Assembly: GCA_013347225.1 (NCBI GenBank)
Contig: CP054595.1
Location: 3,592,415 to 3,656,414, forward strand
Direction: 5' to 3'
Source: Candidatus Accumulibacter similis
Lineage (GTDB): Bacteria > Pseudomonadota > Gammaproteobacteria > Burkholderiales > Rhodocyclaceae
DNA: 64,000 bases
The number at the start of each line of letters is the position of its first letter. Within the stretch, counting starts at the first letter, position 1. The notes beneath the pieces were generated by a model. That model made no database searches and was not told the DNA's origin. It saw only the letters and a program-made list of their open reading frames with translations. Below, piece by piece: positions 9,219 through 23,140 of this stretch. The position numbers were made by a program, and so were the translations under genes.

Positions 9219-9530
9219 ATGTGTCTATCGGTACCGATGCAGGTCGTCGCCCACGACGACCCGAGTGGCGAGGTCGCCATCGTCGAGCGGCGGGATGGCG
9301 GCGTGCTGCGGCGCGAACGAGCCAACATGCTGCTGCTTGGCCCGCAAGCGATCGGCACCTGGGTTCTCGTCTCCCTCGGCCTGGCGCGCGAGATCGTCAG
9401 CGCGGATGAAAGAGCGCTGATCGAGGACGCACTCGCGGCCGTACAGGCTGTGCAGGACGGCCGCTACGATGCCGAAAGGCACTTCGTCGACCTGCAGCGC
9501 GCCCCACCAGTGGTGGAGAATCCGTCGTGA
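9219..9530 (+). CDS. hypC: HypC/HybG/HupF-family hydrogenase chaperone
   Basis: This small chaperone binds the large-subunit precursor and takes part in delivering the Fe(CN)2CO moiety with HypD. The N-terminal MCLSVPM is the family hallmark; Cys2 is essential in studied members. The OB-fold-like core runs to about residue 75, and the C-terminal ~25 residues are an extension, so at 103 residues it is slightly long. Its position inside the structural operon, rather than a hyp cluster, suggests a HybG/HupF-type role dedicated to this enzyme. Its stop overlaps the GTG start of hybE. Confidence 0.88.
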   Translation: MCLSVPMQVVAHDDPSGEVAIVERRDGGVLRRERANMLLLGPQAIGTWVLVSLGLAREIVSADERALIEDALAAVQAVQDGRYDAERHFVDLQRAPPVVENPS

Positions 9531-10111
9531 TCCGCCGGCGCGCGTTCGAGGCGGCGCAGCCGCCACCCGCCAGGCCGATCGACGAGAACCCGGCGCGGCG
9601 GGTCGAGGCGAAGTACCTCCACCTCTGGGCAACGAGCATGCGCGACCTGCCGTTCATCAATCCCGCCCTGTCGGTCGAGGCCATCGGCTTCCGTCGCTAT
9701 GGCTCCGGCGACCGATCGATGGCCGACCCCGCCACGGACGACAACGCCGGCGACTGGATCGGCGCCATCATCACGCCATGGCTGATCGGCCTTCTCCTGC
9801 TGCCGGGAGGCGGCATCCTGTGGTCCGATCGTCGTCCCGGCGACCGCTGCCACGTCGAGTTCCCCATTGGTCCGGTCGAGTTCATCGCCGACTACGAGCC
9901 AGACGCGGAACTGCCCGCGTGCCAGTATTGCCCGCTCTTTGCCCCACCCAGCAGCTTATCCTCGCAGGCCGCCGCGCAGGCGGCAGCAACTGCGGCACTC
10001 GCCGCCCTGCTGACCGGAACGGGCTTGCGCGGCAGCCCGGGGAGGCAGCCGGCGGTCGAGCGGCGAGAATCGTCCCGTCGCGCCTTCCTGCGCCGCTTCG
10101 CCAAAGTCTGA
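9527..10111 (+). CDS. hybE: [NiFe]-hydrogenase assembly chaperone HybE
   Basis: This 194-residue protein matches the HybE/HupJ assembly family. The family core NPALSVEAIGF, the ITPWLIGLLLLP segment and the Cys-containing ACQYCPLFAP stretch followed by an Ala-rich helix are all recognisable. HybE-type proteins proofread small-subunit or large-subunit folding before Tat export. It starts with GTG overlapping the hypC stop (GTGA). The C-terminus is Arg-rich (RRAFLRRF). It is the last gene of the operon, and I see no convincing terminator in the next 160 bases. The hypA, hypB, hypD, hypE and hypF maturation genes must be elsewhere. Confidence 0.82.
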   Translation: MIRRRAFEAAQPPPARPIDENPARRVEAKYLHLWATSMRDLPFINPALSVEAIGFRRYGSGDRSMADPATDDNAGDWIGAIITPWLIGLLLLPGGGILWSDRRPGDRCHVEFPIGPVEFIADYEPDAELPACQYCPLFAPPSSLSSQAAAQAAATAALAALLTGTGLRGSPGRQPAVERRESSRRAFLRRFAKV

Positions 10112-10276
10112 GGTTGTGACGAACCCGCGACGAGCCGGCCCCGATAACTGGCGCAGCGCAGACGCCATTGGCGTCGTGCGCAGCATGCCGCCGCGTGCGG
10201 GCACGTCCCCGACAGCGCGACGTCGGCCCCCCGGCATTGGTCCGCCGACGCGCATGCTACCGTCAGGTGCGGACCT

Positions 10277-11224
10277 TCAGCCAGCCAGTGTGTCAAGCCA
10301 CGCATCCAGACCCTGCGCATTGAGGTCGAGATCGGTGGCAAAGATGTCGAGCACCTGCGCCGCGGGCAACACGCAGCCGAAGCGCTCGGTTTCAGCCAGC
10401 AGCAGTTCCTGCAGTCCCGCGCGAATCATCCGCTGTCGCCGGCTGCCCGCCGCCTGGGCAGCACGTGCGATGCCGACATGCGCGTCGATCAACTCGTGCA
10501 ATCGTGCCGCCTTTTCTGCCACATCGCGCACCTGGCTGTAATGCGTCAGGTACATCACTTGCGGGGCGTGGCTCAGCAGCAGGTCGATCGAGGCGTGCAT
10601 GGCCGCCGGGTCGAACTGCACCGGCGTCGTCGTCGGAAAGATGAACTGCCCGCCGTCCCGGTCGAGCTCGCGGTAGGACAGCCCGAAGATGTCACCCGTG
10701 AAGCAGCTCGAGCTGCGGCGGTCAAGGACGCTGATGTGGTGTCGGGCGTGCCCGGGCGTGTCGAGGCAGAGCAGTTCGCGACCCGCCAGATCAACCTCCA
10801 GACCGTGCGTCGCAGCAATGATCCGCGACTCCGGGATGGGCAGGATCTCGCCGTACAGTCGGCCGACAGCCGCCGCGCCGTAAACGGCAGTGACACCGGC
10901 GACGAGGCGCGACGGGTCAACCATGTGCGCAACGCCACGTGGATGCACCAGCAGTCGTGCGTTCGGCAACAGACGCATCAAGCTTCCGGCGCCGCCCGCA
11001 TGATCGAGATGGATGTGGGTCAGGATGAGGTAATCGACCGCGTCCGCCGAGAGACCCAGTGCCGTCAGGGTTTCGAGCAGCGCCGGCACCGATGCGTTGC
11101 TGCCGCTGTCGACGATCGCCACCCGCCCCTTCGCGACGATCAGGTGAATTGCCGCAAGCAGGGGGCGGACGTAGCCCGCGTCGACGGCGTGGATGTCATG
11201 CTCGTAGGACCTGAGGGCGTTCAT
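10277..11224 (-). CDS. MBL-fold metallo-hydrolase
   Basis: The metallo-beta-lactamase fold is clear from HIHLDHAGG (the HxHxDH zinc motif), a later His in DTPGHARHH and Asp in FTGDIFG. It would be a di-zinc hydrolase, probably acting on a thioester, lactone or phosphodiester; the substrate cannot be told from sequence. The C-terminal ~100 residues form a helical extension. There is no signal peptide. I start at the ATG at 11224; an in-frame start at 11251 would add nine residues. It is divergent from the alpha/beta hydrolase gene. Confidence 0.8.
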   Translation of the reverse strand: MNALRSYEHDIHAVDAGYVRPLLAAIHLIVAKGRVAIVDSGSNASVPALLETLTALGLSADAVDYLILTHIHLDHAGGAGSLMRLLPNARLLVHPRGVAHMVDPSRLVAGVTAVYGAAAVGRLYGEILPIPESRIIAATHGLEVDLAGRELLCLDTPGHARHHISVLDRRSSSCFTGDIFGLSYRELDRDGGQFIFPTTTPVQFDPAAMHASIDLLLSHAPQVMYLTHYSQVRDVAEKAARLHELIDAHVGIARAAQAAGSRRQRMIRAGLQELLLAETERFGCVLPAAQVLDIFATDLDLNAQGLDAWLDTLAG

Positions 11225-11330
11225 CGCGATGGTTTCCTTTTTCTCAGGCACGGATTATAGTTGCCCCGGTTGCGGCGTGATGACACCGCCGGTTCCCACG
11301 CCTGCCCACCTTTGCCTGCCCTGCTTGACG

Positions 11331-12164
11331 ATGACGCACTTCTTTGCTGACGATGGCGAAAAGATCCATGTAAAGGTCGCCGGAGAAGGCCCGCCAATCA
11401 TCATGCTGCACGGCTGGACCGCCAGTCACCTGGAGTGGGCGCCGTTTCTCGATCACTTGACACCGCACCATCGCGTCCTCCGCTGGGACGCGCGCGGCCA
11501 CGGCGGCCACCGCCTGACGCGCGACACCGTGCCGACGGTACAACGCATGGCTCGTGATCTGCACAACCTCATCGACCACTACGAACTCGATGGTCTGATC
11601 GCCGTTGGCCACTCGATGGGCGCGCTCACCCTCTGGCAGTACATCGAGGAACATGGCTGCAGCCGACTCAGCAAGCTCTGTTTCCTCGACCAGTCGCCGA
11701 AATTGCTGACCGATGCCGAGTGGCTGAACGGCATCTATGGTGACTTCGACCGCGCACGTTCAGCCGCATTCCTCAAGCACCTCGAGAACGACTTCGCGGA
11801 ATCGGTTCTGTTGCTCGGCGCCATGGGGCTCAACGAACGCGCCCGGGAAAAGTACCACACCGGATCGCGCGGCTTGGCGAAAGCCCGACAATGGCTCAAG
11901 GAGCAGGATCCAGCGCCGCTGATCGCCTGCTGGGAGAGCCTCACCGAAGCGGACTATCGAGCCACCCTGGAGCGCATCGACATCCCTGCCCTTCTGGTCT
12001 ATGGCGGCAACAGCAACTATTATCGCAGCGAGACAGCGCACTACGTGAAGAATCGAATCGCCAACGCTGTCCTGCACGTCTACGAAGGCACGGACCACTC
12101 GCCACACCAGTGGGAACGCGAGCGCTTCGTCCGTGACCTGCGCGGGTTCATCGATTCGCCTTGA
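11331..12164 (+). CDS. Alpha/beta-fold hydrolase
   Basis: This 277-residue protein has the oxyanion-hole motif LHGWTAS and the nucleophile elbow GHSMGA, with a likely catalytic His in the TDHSPHQW segment near the C-terminus. This is the fold of esterases, haloperoxidase-like enzymes and C-C bond hydrolases, and substrate assignment is not possible. The ATG at 11331 starts directly before the first beta strand; the longer frame from 11229 adds 34 residues of low family resemblance. The 3' end overlaps the 3' end of msrA on the other strand by 17 bases. Confidence 0.8.
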   Translation: MTHFFADDGEKIHVKVAGEGPPIIMLHGWTASHLEWAPFLDHLTPHHRVLRWDARGHGGHRLTRDTVPTVQRMARDLHNLIDHYELDGLIAVGHSMGALTLWQYIEEHGCSRLSKLCFLDQSPKLLTDAEWLNGIYGDFDRARSAAFLKHLENDFAESVLLLGAMGLNERAREKYHTGSRGLAKARQWLKEQDPAPLIACWESLTEADYRATLERIDIPALLVYGGNSNYYRSETAHYVKNRIANAVLHVYEGTDHSPHQWERERFVRDLRGFIDSP

Positions 12165-12699
12165 CCCGCGAGGCGAAGCGTTGGCGGAACTTGGCCAGCT
12201 TCGGGCTGACAACGAAATGGCAGTACGGCTGATCGCTGTTGCGACGAAAGTATTGCTGATGATGGCTCTCAGCGGCGAAGAACGCCGTCACCGGAAGCAA
12301 CTCGGTAACCACCGGCGCCGTCCAGGTACCCGCCTGCTCGAGTTCGGCGATCAGCGACCGGGCTGTCTGTTCCTGCTCCGGGCTGTGAAAGAAGATCACC
12401 GACCGGTACTGAGTTCCGACGTCGTTGCCCTGGCGATTGCGGGTCGTCGGGTCGTGAATCGCAAAGAAAACTTCAAGGATCTGGCGGAAACCGCTCCTCT
12501 GCGGGTCGAATGTCAGCCGAACGACTTCCGCGTGCCCCGTCCGCCCGCTGCAGACCGCCTCATAACCCGGATTGTCCGTGCCGCCGCCACAGTAACCGGA
12601 CACCACCGACTCGACCCCGAGCATCTGCTCGAATACCGCCTCCAGGCACCAGAAGCAACCTCCACCGAGCGTCGCCGTCTCCAATATCGCGGTCATCAT
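12148..12699 (-). CDS. msrA: Peptide-methionine (S)-S-oxide reductase MsrA
   Basis: It repairs oxidised methionine (the S-epimer of the sulfoxide) in proteins. The catalytic motif GGCFWCLEAVF is close to the N-terminus, with the nucleophilic Cys in GCFWC. The family segments SGYCGG and GHAEVV follow. The ATG at 12699 is preceded by a purine-rich GGAGAGAGG ribosome binding site, which decides the start; the longer open frame from 12759 is unlikely. There is no signal peptide, so it is cytoplasmic. It lies downstream of the rRNA operon on the same strand, after the rRNA terminator. Confidence 0.93.
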   Translation of the reverse strand: MMTAILETATLGGGCFWCLEAVFEQMLGVESVVSGYCGGGTDNPGYEAVCSGRTGHAEVVRLTFDPQRSGFRQILEVFFAIHDPTTRNRQGNDVGTQYRSVIFFHSPEQEQTARSLIAELEQAGTWTAPVVTELLPVTAFFAAESHHQQYFRRNSDQPYCHFVVSPKLAKFRQRFASRVKANR

Positions 12700-12779
12700 C
12701 CTCTCTCCTCGCATCTGCCGCGCGAGCCCCTGCAGCGGCAGCGCCAGCGGTGCGCCCATCGTGCTGCGTCTGTCGGTCG

Positions 12780-12826
12780 AAAAAAGCCGAAAGCCCTCGC
12801 CACGAGTGAGTGGGGAGGGCTTTTGG
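12780..12826 (-). terminator. rRNA operon Rho-independent terminator
   Basis: On the minus strand an AAGCCCTC / GAGGGCTT inverted repeat with an about 16-base loop is followed by TCGGCTTTTTT, directly after the 5S gene. It would end the 16S-23S-5S transcript before msrA. Confidence 0.75.
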
Positions 12827-12837
12827 TTGGTTGGGAG

Positions 12838-12951
12838 CCTGGCGGTGACCTACTTTCACACATGAGGTATGCACTATCATCGGCGTTCCTTCGTTTCACG
12901 GTCCTGTTCGGGATGGGAAGGGGTGGGTCCAAAGGGCTATTGCCGCCAAGC
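12838..12951 (-). rRNA. rrf: 5S ribosomal RNA
   Basis: The minus strand reads GCTTGGCGGCAATAGC at the 5' end, with the central CCATCCCGAAC loop and a complementary GTCACCGCCAGGC 3' end, all standard for 5S. It is last in the rRNA operon. The ends are estimated to a few bases. Confidence 0.92.
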
Positions 12952-13033
12952 GTAACGGGAGTGTCCGCGGTGTGTCTGCGGACGCAAGAGGGGAAGAAGG
13001 GGTTGTGATGTGTTTGAGTTGCAGCGCAAGGTT

Positions 13034-15921
<2,888 letters not shown>

Positions 15922-16069
15922 CCTATAACCTTGCGCTCTCTTGTCGAGAACACAACGCCACAGGCAACTCGGTGCAACCCCCATACCAATAGGCACAGGG
16001 GTTCGATGCAATCACAACCGTATCACCAGCAACCCAATGTCCCGGGATGCCGGCAATACAACCTTCTTC

Positions 16070-16086
16070 CATCTTGTTAAAGAACA
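16070..16086 (-). promoter_or_regulatory. boxA-like antitermination site before 23S
   Basis: The minus strand carries GTTCTTTAACAAG about 150 bases upstream of the 23S gene, close to the bacterial boxA consensus (TGCTCTTTAACA) where the NusB/S10 antitermination complex loads. Confidence 0.5.
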
Positions 16087-16162
16087 CAGACCCCGTAAGG
16101 GGTCAGGCCTGCAGGGTGCCACCACCCCGCAGGCCTGACCACTCACTCGCCGCACACAACCC

Positions 16163-16238
16163 TGGTGGAGGATGACGGGATCGAACCGACGACCCCCTGC
16201 TTGCAAAGCAGGTGCTCTCCCAGCTGAGCTAATCCCCC
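16163..16238 (-). tRNA. tRNA-Ala (UGC)
   Basis: A 76-nt cloverleaf on the minus strand, starting GGGGGATTAGCTCAG and ending in an encoded CCA. The anticodon loop reads TTTGCAA, giving TGC. It sits in the 16S-23S spacer downstream of tRNA-Ile, the usual order. Confidence 0.97.
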
Positions 16239-16299
16239 GCCGCGCTCAACAACTCAACGCCCATCCGTCGCACCAATCTCCGGCGCTCCGTCGCAACGC

Positions 16300-16376
16300 T
16301 GGTGGGTCTGGTTGGAATCGAACCAACGACCCTCGCCTTATCAAGACGATGCTCTAACCGACTGAGCTACAGACCC
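16300..16376 (-). tRNA. tRNA-Ile (GAU)
   Basis: A 77-nt cloverleaf on the minus strand, GGGTCTGTAGCTCAG at the 5' end and an encoded CCA at the 3' end. The anticodon loop reads TTGATAA, giving GAT. First tRNA of the 16S-23S spacer. Confidence 0.97.
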
Positions 16377-16434
16377 GCCGCATGTGCAGCCTGTGACAAC
16401 CGATAGGTTGTGAGTTCTCGATCCAGCTCTTCTC

Positions 16435-17975
<1,541 letters not shown>

Positions 17976-18156
17976 ATCCCAAAACTCTCGCTCGACGCGC
18001 TACCAACCCCAGAACTCAAACCCCGGATCAACACCAGAACCCTCATCCCAGAATCAGCAGCTAAACTTCCGTGCGAGTCCTTCCATCTCTCGGCAGCCCG
18101 CGCAAAACTCTCGCAAACCACCACCAGACCAAGAACCCACACCTATCGGTTGTCTC

Positions 18157-18170
18157 ATTTTTAAAGAGCT
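18157..18170 (-). promoter_or_regulatory. boxA-like site in the 16S leader
   Basis: GCTCTTTAAAAAT lies on the minus strand immediately downstream of tRNA-fMet and about 185 bases upstream of 16S. It resembles boxA and would support antitermination of a transcript that starts upstream of the tRNA. Confidence 0.45.
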
Positions 18171-18246
18171 GGTTGCGGGGACAGGATTTGAACCTGTGAC
18201 CTTCGGGTTATGAGCCCGACGAGCTGCCAGACTGCTCCACCCCGCG
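18170..18246 (-). tRNA. Initiator tRNA-fMet (CAU)
   Basis: A 77-nt cloverleaf on the minus strand: 5' CGCGGGGTGGAGCAG with the unpaired C1 and the GGG/CCC anticodon stem typical of initiators, anticodon CAT, CCA encoded. It lies in the leader of the rRNA operon, on the same strand as 16S. Confidence 0.96.
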
Positions 18247-18343
18247 ACACGCCGGGAAAGAACCCCGGCAACCTCCGCCGCTTGCCGCCCCCGAGCCGAT
18301 GATAGCTTGTGGTCGGGGCGCCTGCCAGCTGCGAAGAGGAAGC

Positions 18344-18372
18344 ATTGTAGCCATGGCCTCCGCTGACGTCAA
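18344..18372 (-). promoter_or_regulatory. Strong sigma-70 promoter for tRNA-fMet and probably the rRNA operon
   Basis: Minus strand: -35 TTGACG at 18372-18367, a 17-base spacer, and -10 TACAAT at 18349-18344. Transcription would start about 90 bases before the tRNA. I find no equally good promoter between the tRNA and 16S, so this may drive both. Confidence 0.65.
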
Positions 18373-18535
18373 TAGACTTTGCAGAGAATTATCGAGATCT
18401 GCCCTCGGGCGAGCCGGCCGCGCCCGGCTCGCCCGGTCCGCGAAGGACGCCGCACCGGGATCGGGGCGACGGCTTGCTTGGGCTCGCCGGCTGCCGCGTT
18501 GTCCACGCAATCAGGGCCACCTGCAGCGACAGGTC

Positions 18536-18564
18536 TTGAAATCCGGAGCGAGCGACCCTATTAT
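18536..18564 (+). promoter_or_regulatory. groESL promoter
   Basis: -35 TTGAAA at 18536-18541, a 17-base spacer and -10 TATTAT at 18559-18564. The -10 hexamer overlaps the first base of the CIRCE operator, so repressor binding would block it. It is divergent from the tRNA-fMet promoter. Confidence 0.75.
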
Positions 18565-18590
18565 TAGCACTCGTTAGCGGTGAGTGCCAA
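18564..18590 (+). promoter_or_regulatory. CIRCE operator (HrcA binding site)
   Basis: TTAGCACTC, nine bases, then GAGTGCCAA: an almost perfect CIRCE element with one mismatch in the right arm. In bacteria that carry HrcA it represses groESL at normal temperature. Its position right at the promoter indicates heat-shock control by HrcA, and it predicts an hrcA gene elsewhere. Confidence 0.9.
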
Positions 18591-18676
18591 CACACTCGTG
18601 CCCCCGCGCCCGAACTGCGGGGCACCCAACAGGCTAGCCGATGTTCCGACTTGTCATCAACCCTAGGAGAAACTGC

Positions 18677-18967
18677 ATGAAGATTCGTCCGCTGCACGAC
18701 CGCGTGATTGTCAAACGTCTCGAAGAGGAGCGCCGGACCGCATCCGGCATCGTCATCCCGGATACCGCCGCCGAGAAGCCCGACCAGGGCGAGGTTCGCG
18801 CCGTCGGCAACGGCAAGATCCTCGATGACGGTAGCGTCCGTGCGCTCGCCGTCAAGGTTGGCGACCGCGTCCTGTTCGGCAAGTACGCTGGCCAGACCGT
18901 CAAGGTCGACGGCGAGGAGTTGCTCGTCATGCGCGAGGAAGACATCATGGGCGTCATCGAAGCCTGA
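18677..18967 (+). CDS. groES: Co-chaperonin GroES
   Basis: A 96-residue heptameric lid of the GroEL chamber. The N-terminus [16 protein letters not shown] and the mobile-loop region around residues 17-34 are canonical, as is the [16 protein letters not shown] ending. The ATG at 18677 is preceded by AGGAGA, which decides the start over the in-frame ATG at 18641. First gene of the CIRCE-controlled operon, about 100 bases from groEL. Confidence 0.98.
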   Translation: MKIRPLHDRVIVKRLEEERRTASGIVIPDTAAEKPDQGEVRAVGNGKILDDGSVRALAVKVGDRVLFGKYAGQTVKVDGEELLVMREEDIMGVIEA

Positions 18968-19045
18968 CGGGCCCATCCCGGACGGCGCCCAGCGGCGCTT
19001 GGCCGGCATCCCGGCAGTTTGCCCGATTCAGTCATAAATCATTGA

Positions 19046-20719
<1,674 letters not shown>

Positions 20720-20752
20720 TCCCCCACCAGCCGGGCCTTGCCCGGAGGGCAA

Positions 20753-20783
20753 GAAAAAACCCCGCCGCGGCGGGGTTTTTCGT
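20753..20783. terminator. Bidirectional terminator between groEL and ppiD
   Basis: AAAAAACCCCGCCGC followed by GCGGCGGGGTTTTT: a 9-10 bp GC stem with an A-run on one side and a T-run on the other, so it can end both groEL (plus) and ppiD (minus) transcripts. Confidence 0.9.
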
Positions 20784-20854
20784 TGTCCTGCGTCGGGTCC
20801 GCACGCGCGCCGCAGACCGCCACGGGGCAGGCGAAGGCGGCACCCGCACCGCGG

Positions 20855-22765
20855 TCAACGCTCCTTGCGCTCCAGTGCCGCCTTGTTGATGTCGATCTTG
20901 TGGCGCTGGCGCAACCCGGCGAGGTAGGCAGCGAAATCCTCCTGGCCAAGGATCAGTGCGTACTCGCGCTGCAGCGCCTGCCGCCTCGCCTCGTCGATGC
21001 CCTCGGGCTGCGCCACCGTGAGGATCTTGTACAGAACATAGCCCGCATCGCCAGCCGCGGCACCAACGTAGACCGGCAGCTTCTGCACGTCGGCGCTGAA
21101 TATGGCCTTCACCGCGGCTGGCGACAACTGCCGCGTGTCCTGCCGCGAAAGCTTGCGCGGCGCTGTCCAGACAACTGCGTCAGCGGCACCCTGTCGCAAC
21201 TCGGCCAGCCGTGCCTCACCGGCGGAGCGTGCCAGCGCCGCCTCGCCCTGCGCCTTCAGCGTTGCCTCGATATCGCTCTTCACCTCCTCGAACGGCCGCA
21301 CACTCGCTGGCCGGTGCTCAATCACGCGCGCTGCCAGCAAGGTGTTGGGAGCCACCTCGATGGCTTCGGTATTGCGCTTGTTCTTGATCGAGTCTTCCGA
21401 GAAGATGGCAGCGAGCACCTTCGCGTTACCCAATTGGCCCAGGCGCGCCAATGCCTCGGGCGACGGATTCCGTGGCAGCCAGCCAGATTGCTGGAGCTTC
21501 AGCTTGAAGCGCTCGGCGGCAGGCTGCAGGCTGTCGGGCTGCTCATAGACAGTGTTGCTGAACGCCTCGGCCTCCTCGGCAAATCGCCGCTGCGCCGCCT
21601 GCTGTTTCAGTTCGGTCTCGATCTCCTGGCGCACCTCGGCGAGGCTGCGCTGCTTGCCCGGTCTGATGGCCGTCACCCTGATGATGTGATAGCCGAACTC
21701 CGACTGCACAAGGCCCGAGACTTCGTTCTCGCGCAGGCTGAAGACGGCCTCCTCGAAAGGCTTGACCATCGTCCCGCGCGCAACGACACCCAGATCGCCA
21801 CCCTTGGCCGCCGAGCCGGGATCCTGCGAATGCTGTTTCGCCAGCTCGGCGAAGCGTCCTGGCGCCTTCTGCACTTCCTTGAGAACCTCTTCCGCTTTCG
21901 CCCTGACCTTGGCCTGGGCCGCCTCGCCAGTCGCGGCCAGGATCAGGATATGACTGGCGCGCCGCTCCTCAGCCTGCTGGTAACGATCAAGGTGACTGCT
22001 GTACCAGGCCTGCACATCGGCATCCTTGACCACCGTCTGCGCCACCACACCGTCGAGGGAGAGCAGCACGTACTCCACCCGGGCCTGCTCCGTGATCTCG
22101 AATCGCTTGCCGTTCTCGTCGTAGAACTTCCGCAGCGCCGGCTCGTCGATCCTGACCTGGCCGGCGAACTGCTCCGGAGCGATGCGGGACTCGGCAACCT
22201 GTCGTTCCTCGGACTGGATGGCCAGAAGCCTCGCGGTCTCGGTGCCGGCAGCGATGCCCGTATCGCCAATGGCCGAAACCAGTTCCTGCAGGGTCAGATC
22301 CTGCCGGATCTGCGCCTCGAACTGCGCCTGCGACAGGCCCTGAGCGGCCAATGCCGACTGGTAGCGCGCCATCGAAAACTGGCCATTCTCCTGCAGAGCG
22401 GGAATCCTGCCGATCACCTCGCGCAGCGCTTCATCGCTCGCGCCGAGCCTTCCCTTCGCCGCTTCCAGGAGCAGCAGACGCTGATCGATCAACGAGTTCA
22501 GCACGGCGAGCCGTGCCGCCGGGGTATTCATCGCCTCGGGGCGAAAGCTGTCGCCGAGTGCCTGCCGCATGCGATCCTGCTGCACGCGCCAAGCCTGGTC
22601 AAACTGCTGCTGCGTGATCTTGGTGTCGCCGACACTGGCCAAATCGGCGCCAGGGCCGCCGCCACGGACGTACGAATCGACGCCCCAGAAGGCGAAAGGC
22701 AGCGCGATCAGGGCAAGAAAGATCTGTACAAGCCTCTTGTTGTTGCGAACGGAGTCAAAAAACAT
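20855..22765 (-). CDS. ppiD: Periplasmic folding chaperone/PPIase, PpiD-like (SurA N-domain)
   Basis: A 636-residue inner-membrane-anchored protein that assists folding of exported proteins at the Sec exit. The N-terminus ([24 protein letters not shown]) has one membrane anchor at about residues 12-32, followed by a SurA-like chaperone domain and a parvulin-type domain around residues 265-365 ([30 protein letters not shown]). The C-terminal region is another SurA/PpiD-like helical segment. It lies downstream of lon and the two tRNA genes, the same relative position as in other proteobacteria. Confidence 0.88.
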   Translation of the reverse strand: MFFDSVRNNKRLVQIFLALIALPFAFWGVDSYVRGGGPGADLASVGDTKITQQQFDQAWRVQQDRMRQALGDSFRPEAMNTPAARLAVLNSLIDQRLLLLEAAKGRLGASDEALREVIGRIPALQENGQFSMARYQSALAAQGLSQAQFEAQIRQDLTLQELVSAIGDTGIAAGTETARLLAIQSEERQVAESRIAPEQFAGQVRIDEPALRKFYDENGKRFEITEQARVEYVLLSLDGVVAQTVVKDADVQAWYSSHLDRYQQAEERRASHILILAATGEAAQAKVRAKAEEVLKEVQKAPGRFAELAKQHSQDPGSAAKGGDLGVVARGTMVKPFEEAVFSLRENEVSGLVQSEFGYHIIRVTAIRPGKQRSLAEVRQEIETELKQQAAQRRFAEEAEAFSNTVYEQPDSLQPAAERFKLKLQQSGWLPRNPSPEALARLGQLGNAKVLAAIFSEDSIKNKRNTEAIEVAPNTLLAARVIEHRPASVRPFEEVKSDIEATLKAQGEAALARSAGEARLAELRQGAADAVVWTAPRKLSRQDTRQLSPAAVKAIFSADVQKLPVYVGAAAGDAGYVLYKILTVAQPEGIDEARRQALQREYALILGQEDFAAYLAGLRQRHKIDINKAALERKER

Positions 22766-22802
22766 GGTGGTAGGCCGCTAACTCACTGGAAGGTTGAAGC
22801 CA

Positions 22803-22833
22803 AAAGAAAAAAGGCGAACTAGCGTTCGCCTTT
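22803..22833 (-). terminator. Terminator after tRNA-Asp
   Basis: On the minus strand GGCGAACGCTAGTTCGCC forms a 7-bp stem with a short loop and is followed by TTTTTTCTTTT. It would end the lon/tRNA transcript before ppiD. Confidence 0.85.
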
Positions 22834-22839
22834 CGATAC

Positions 22840-22916
22840 TGGCGGAGTGGACGGGGCTCGAACCCGCGACCCCCGGCGTGACAGGCCGGTATTCTGACCA
22901 ACTGAACTACCACTCC
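22840..22916 (-). tRNA. tRNA-Asp (GUC)
   Basis: A 77-nt cloverleaf on the minus strand, 5' GGAGTGGTAGTTCAG, anticodon loop CTGTCAC giving GTC, CCA encoded. Next to tRNA-Val. Confidence 0.97.
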
Positions 22917-22953
22917 ACAGAACGCACTGCACAATCCATCCTGCTGCTGCTCC

Positions 22954-23029
22954 TGGTGGGTGCTGACGGGCTCGAACCGCCGACATCCAGCTTGTAAGGC
23001 TAGCGCTCTACCAACTGAGCTAAGCACCC
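22954..23029 (-). tRNA. tRNA-Val (UAC)
   Basis: A 76-nt cloverleaf on the minus strand, 5' GGGTGCTTAGCTCAG, anticodon loop CTTACAA giving TAC, CCA encoded. It lies 37 bases upstream of tRNA-Asp and about 110 bases after the lon stop. Confidence 0.97.
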
Positions 23030-23140
23030 ACGGTGTGATGAAGCTCTGGAGGCGCGAGTCTAACGCATCCGCCTGCACTTGGCCAGACCGGCAGGCGGCG
23101 CCGTAGTCGGCGGCGGCCGGCGAACGGCCGCCGCGCCGGA

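Noticed and set aside
20738..22822. A 694-codon plus-strand frame opposite ppiD
   Set aside because: Antisense shadow of a clear PpiD-like gene; composition dominated by Leu/Arg/His without motifs.
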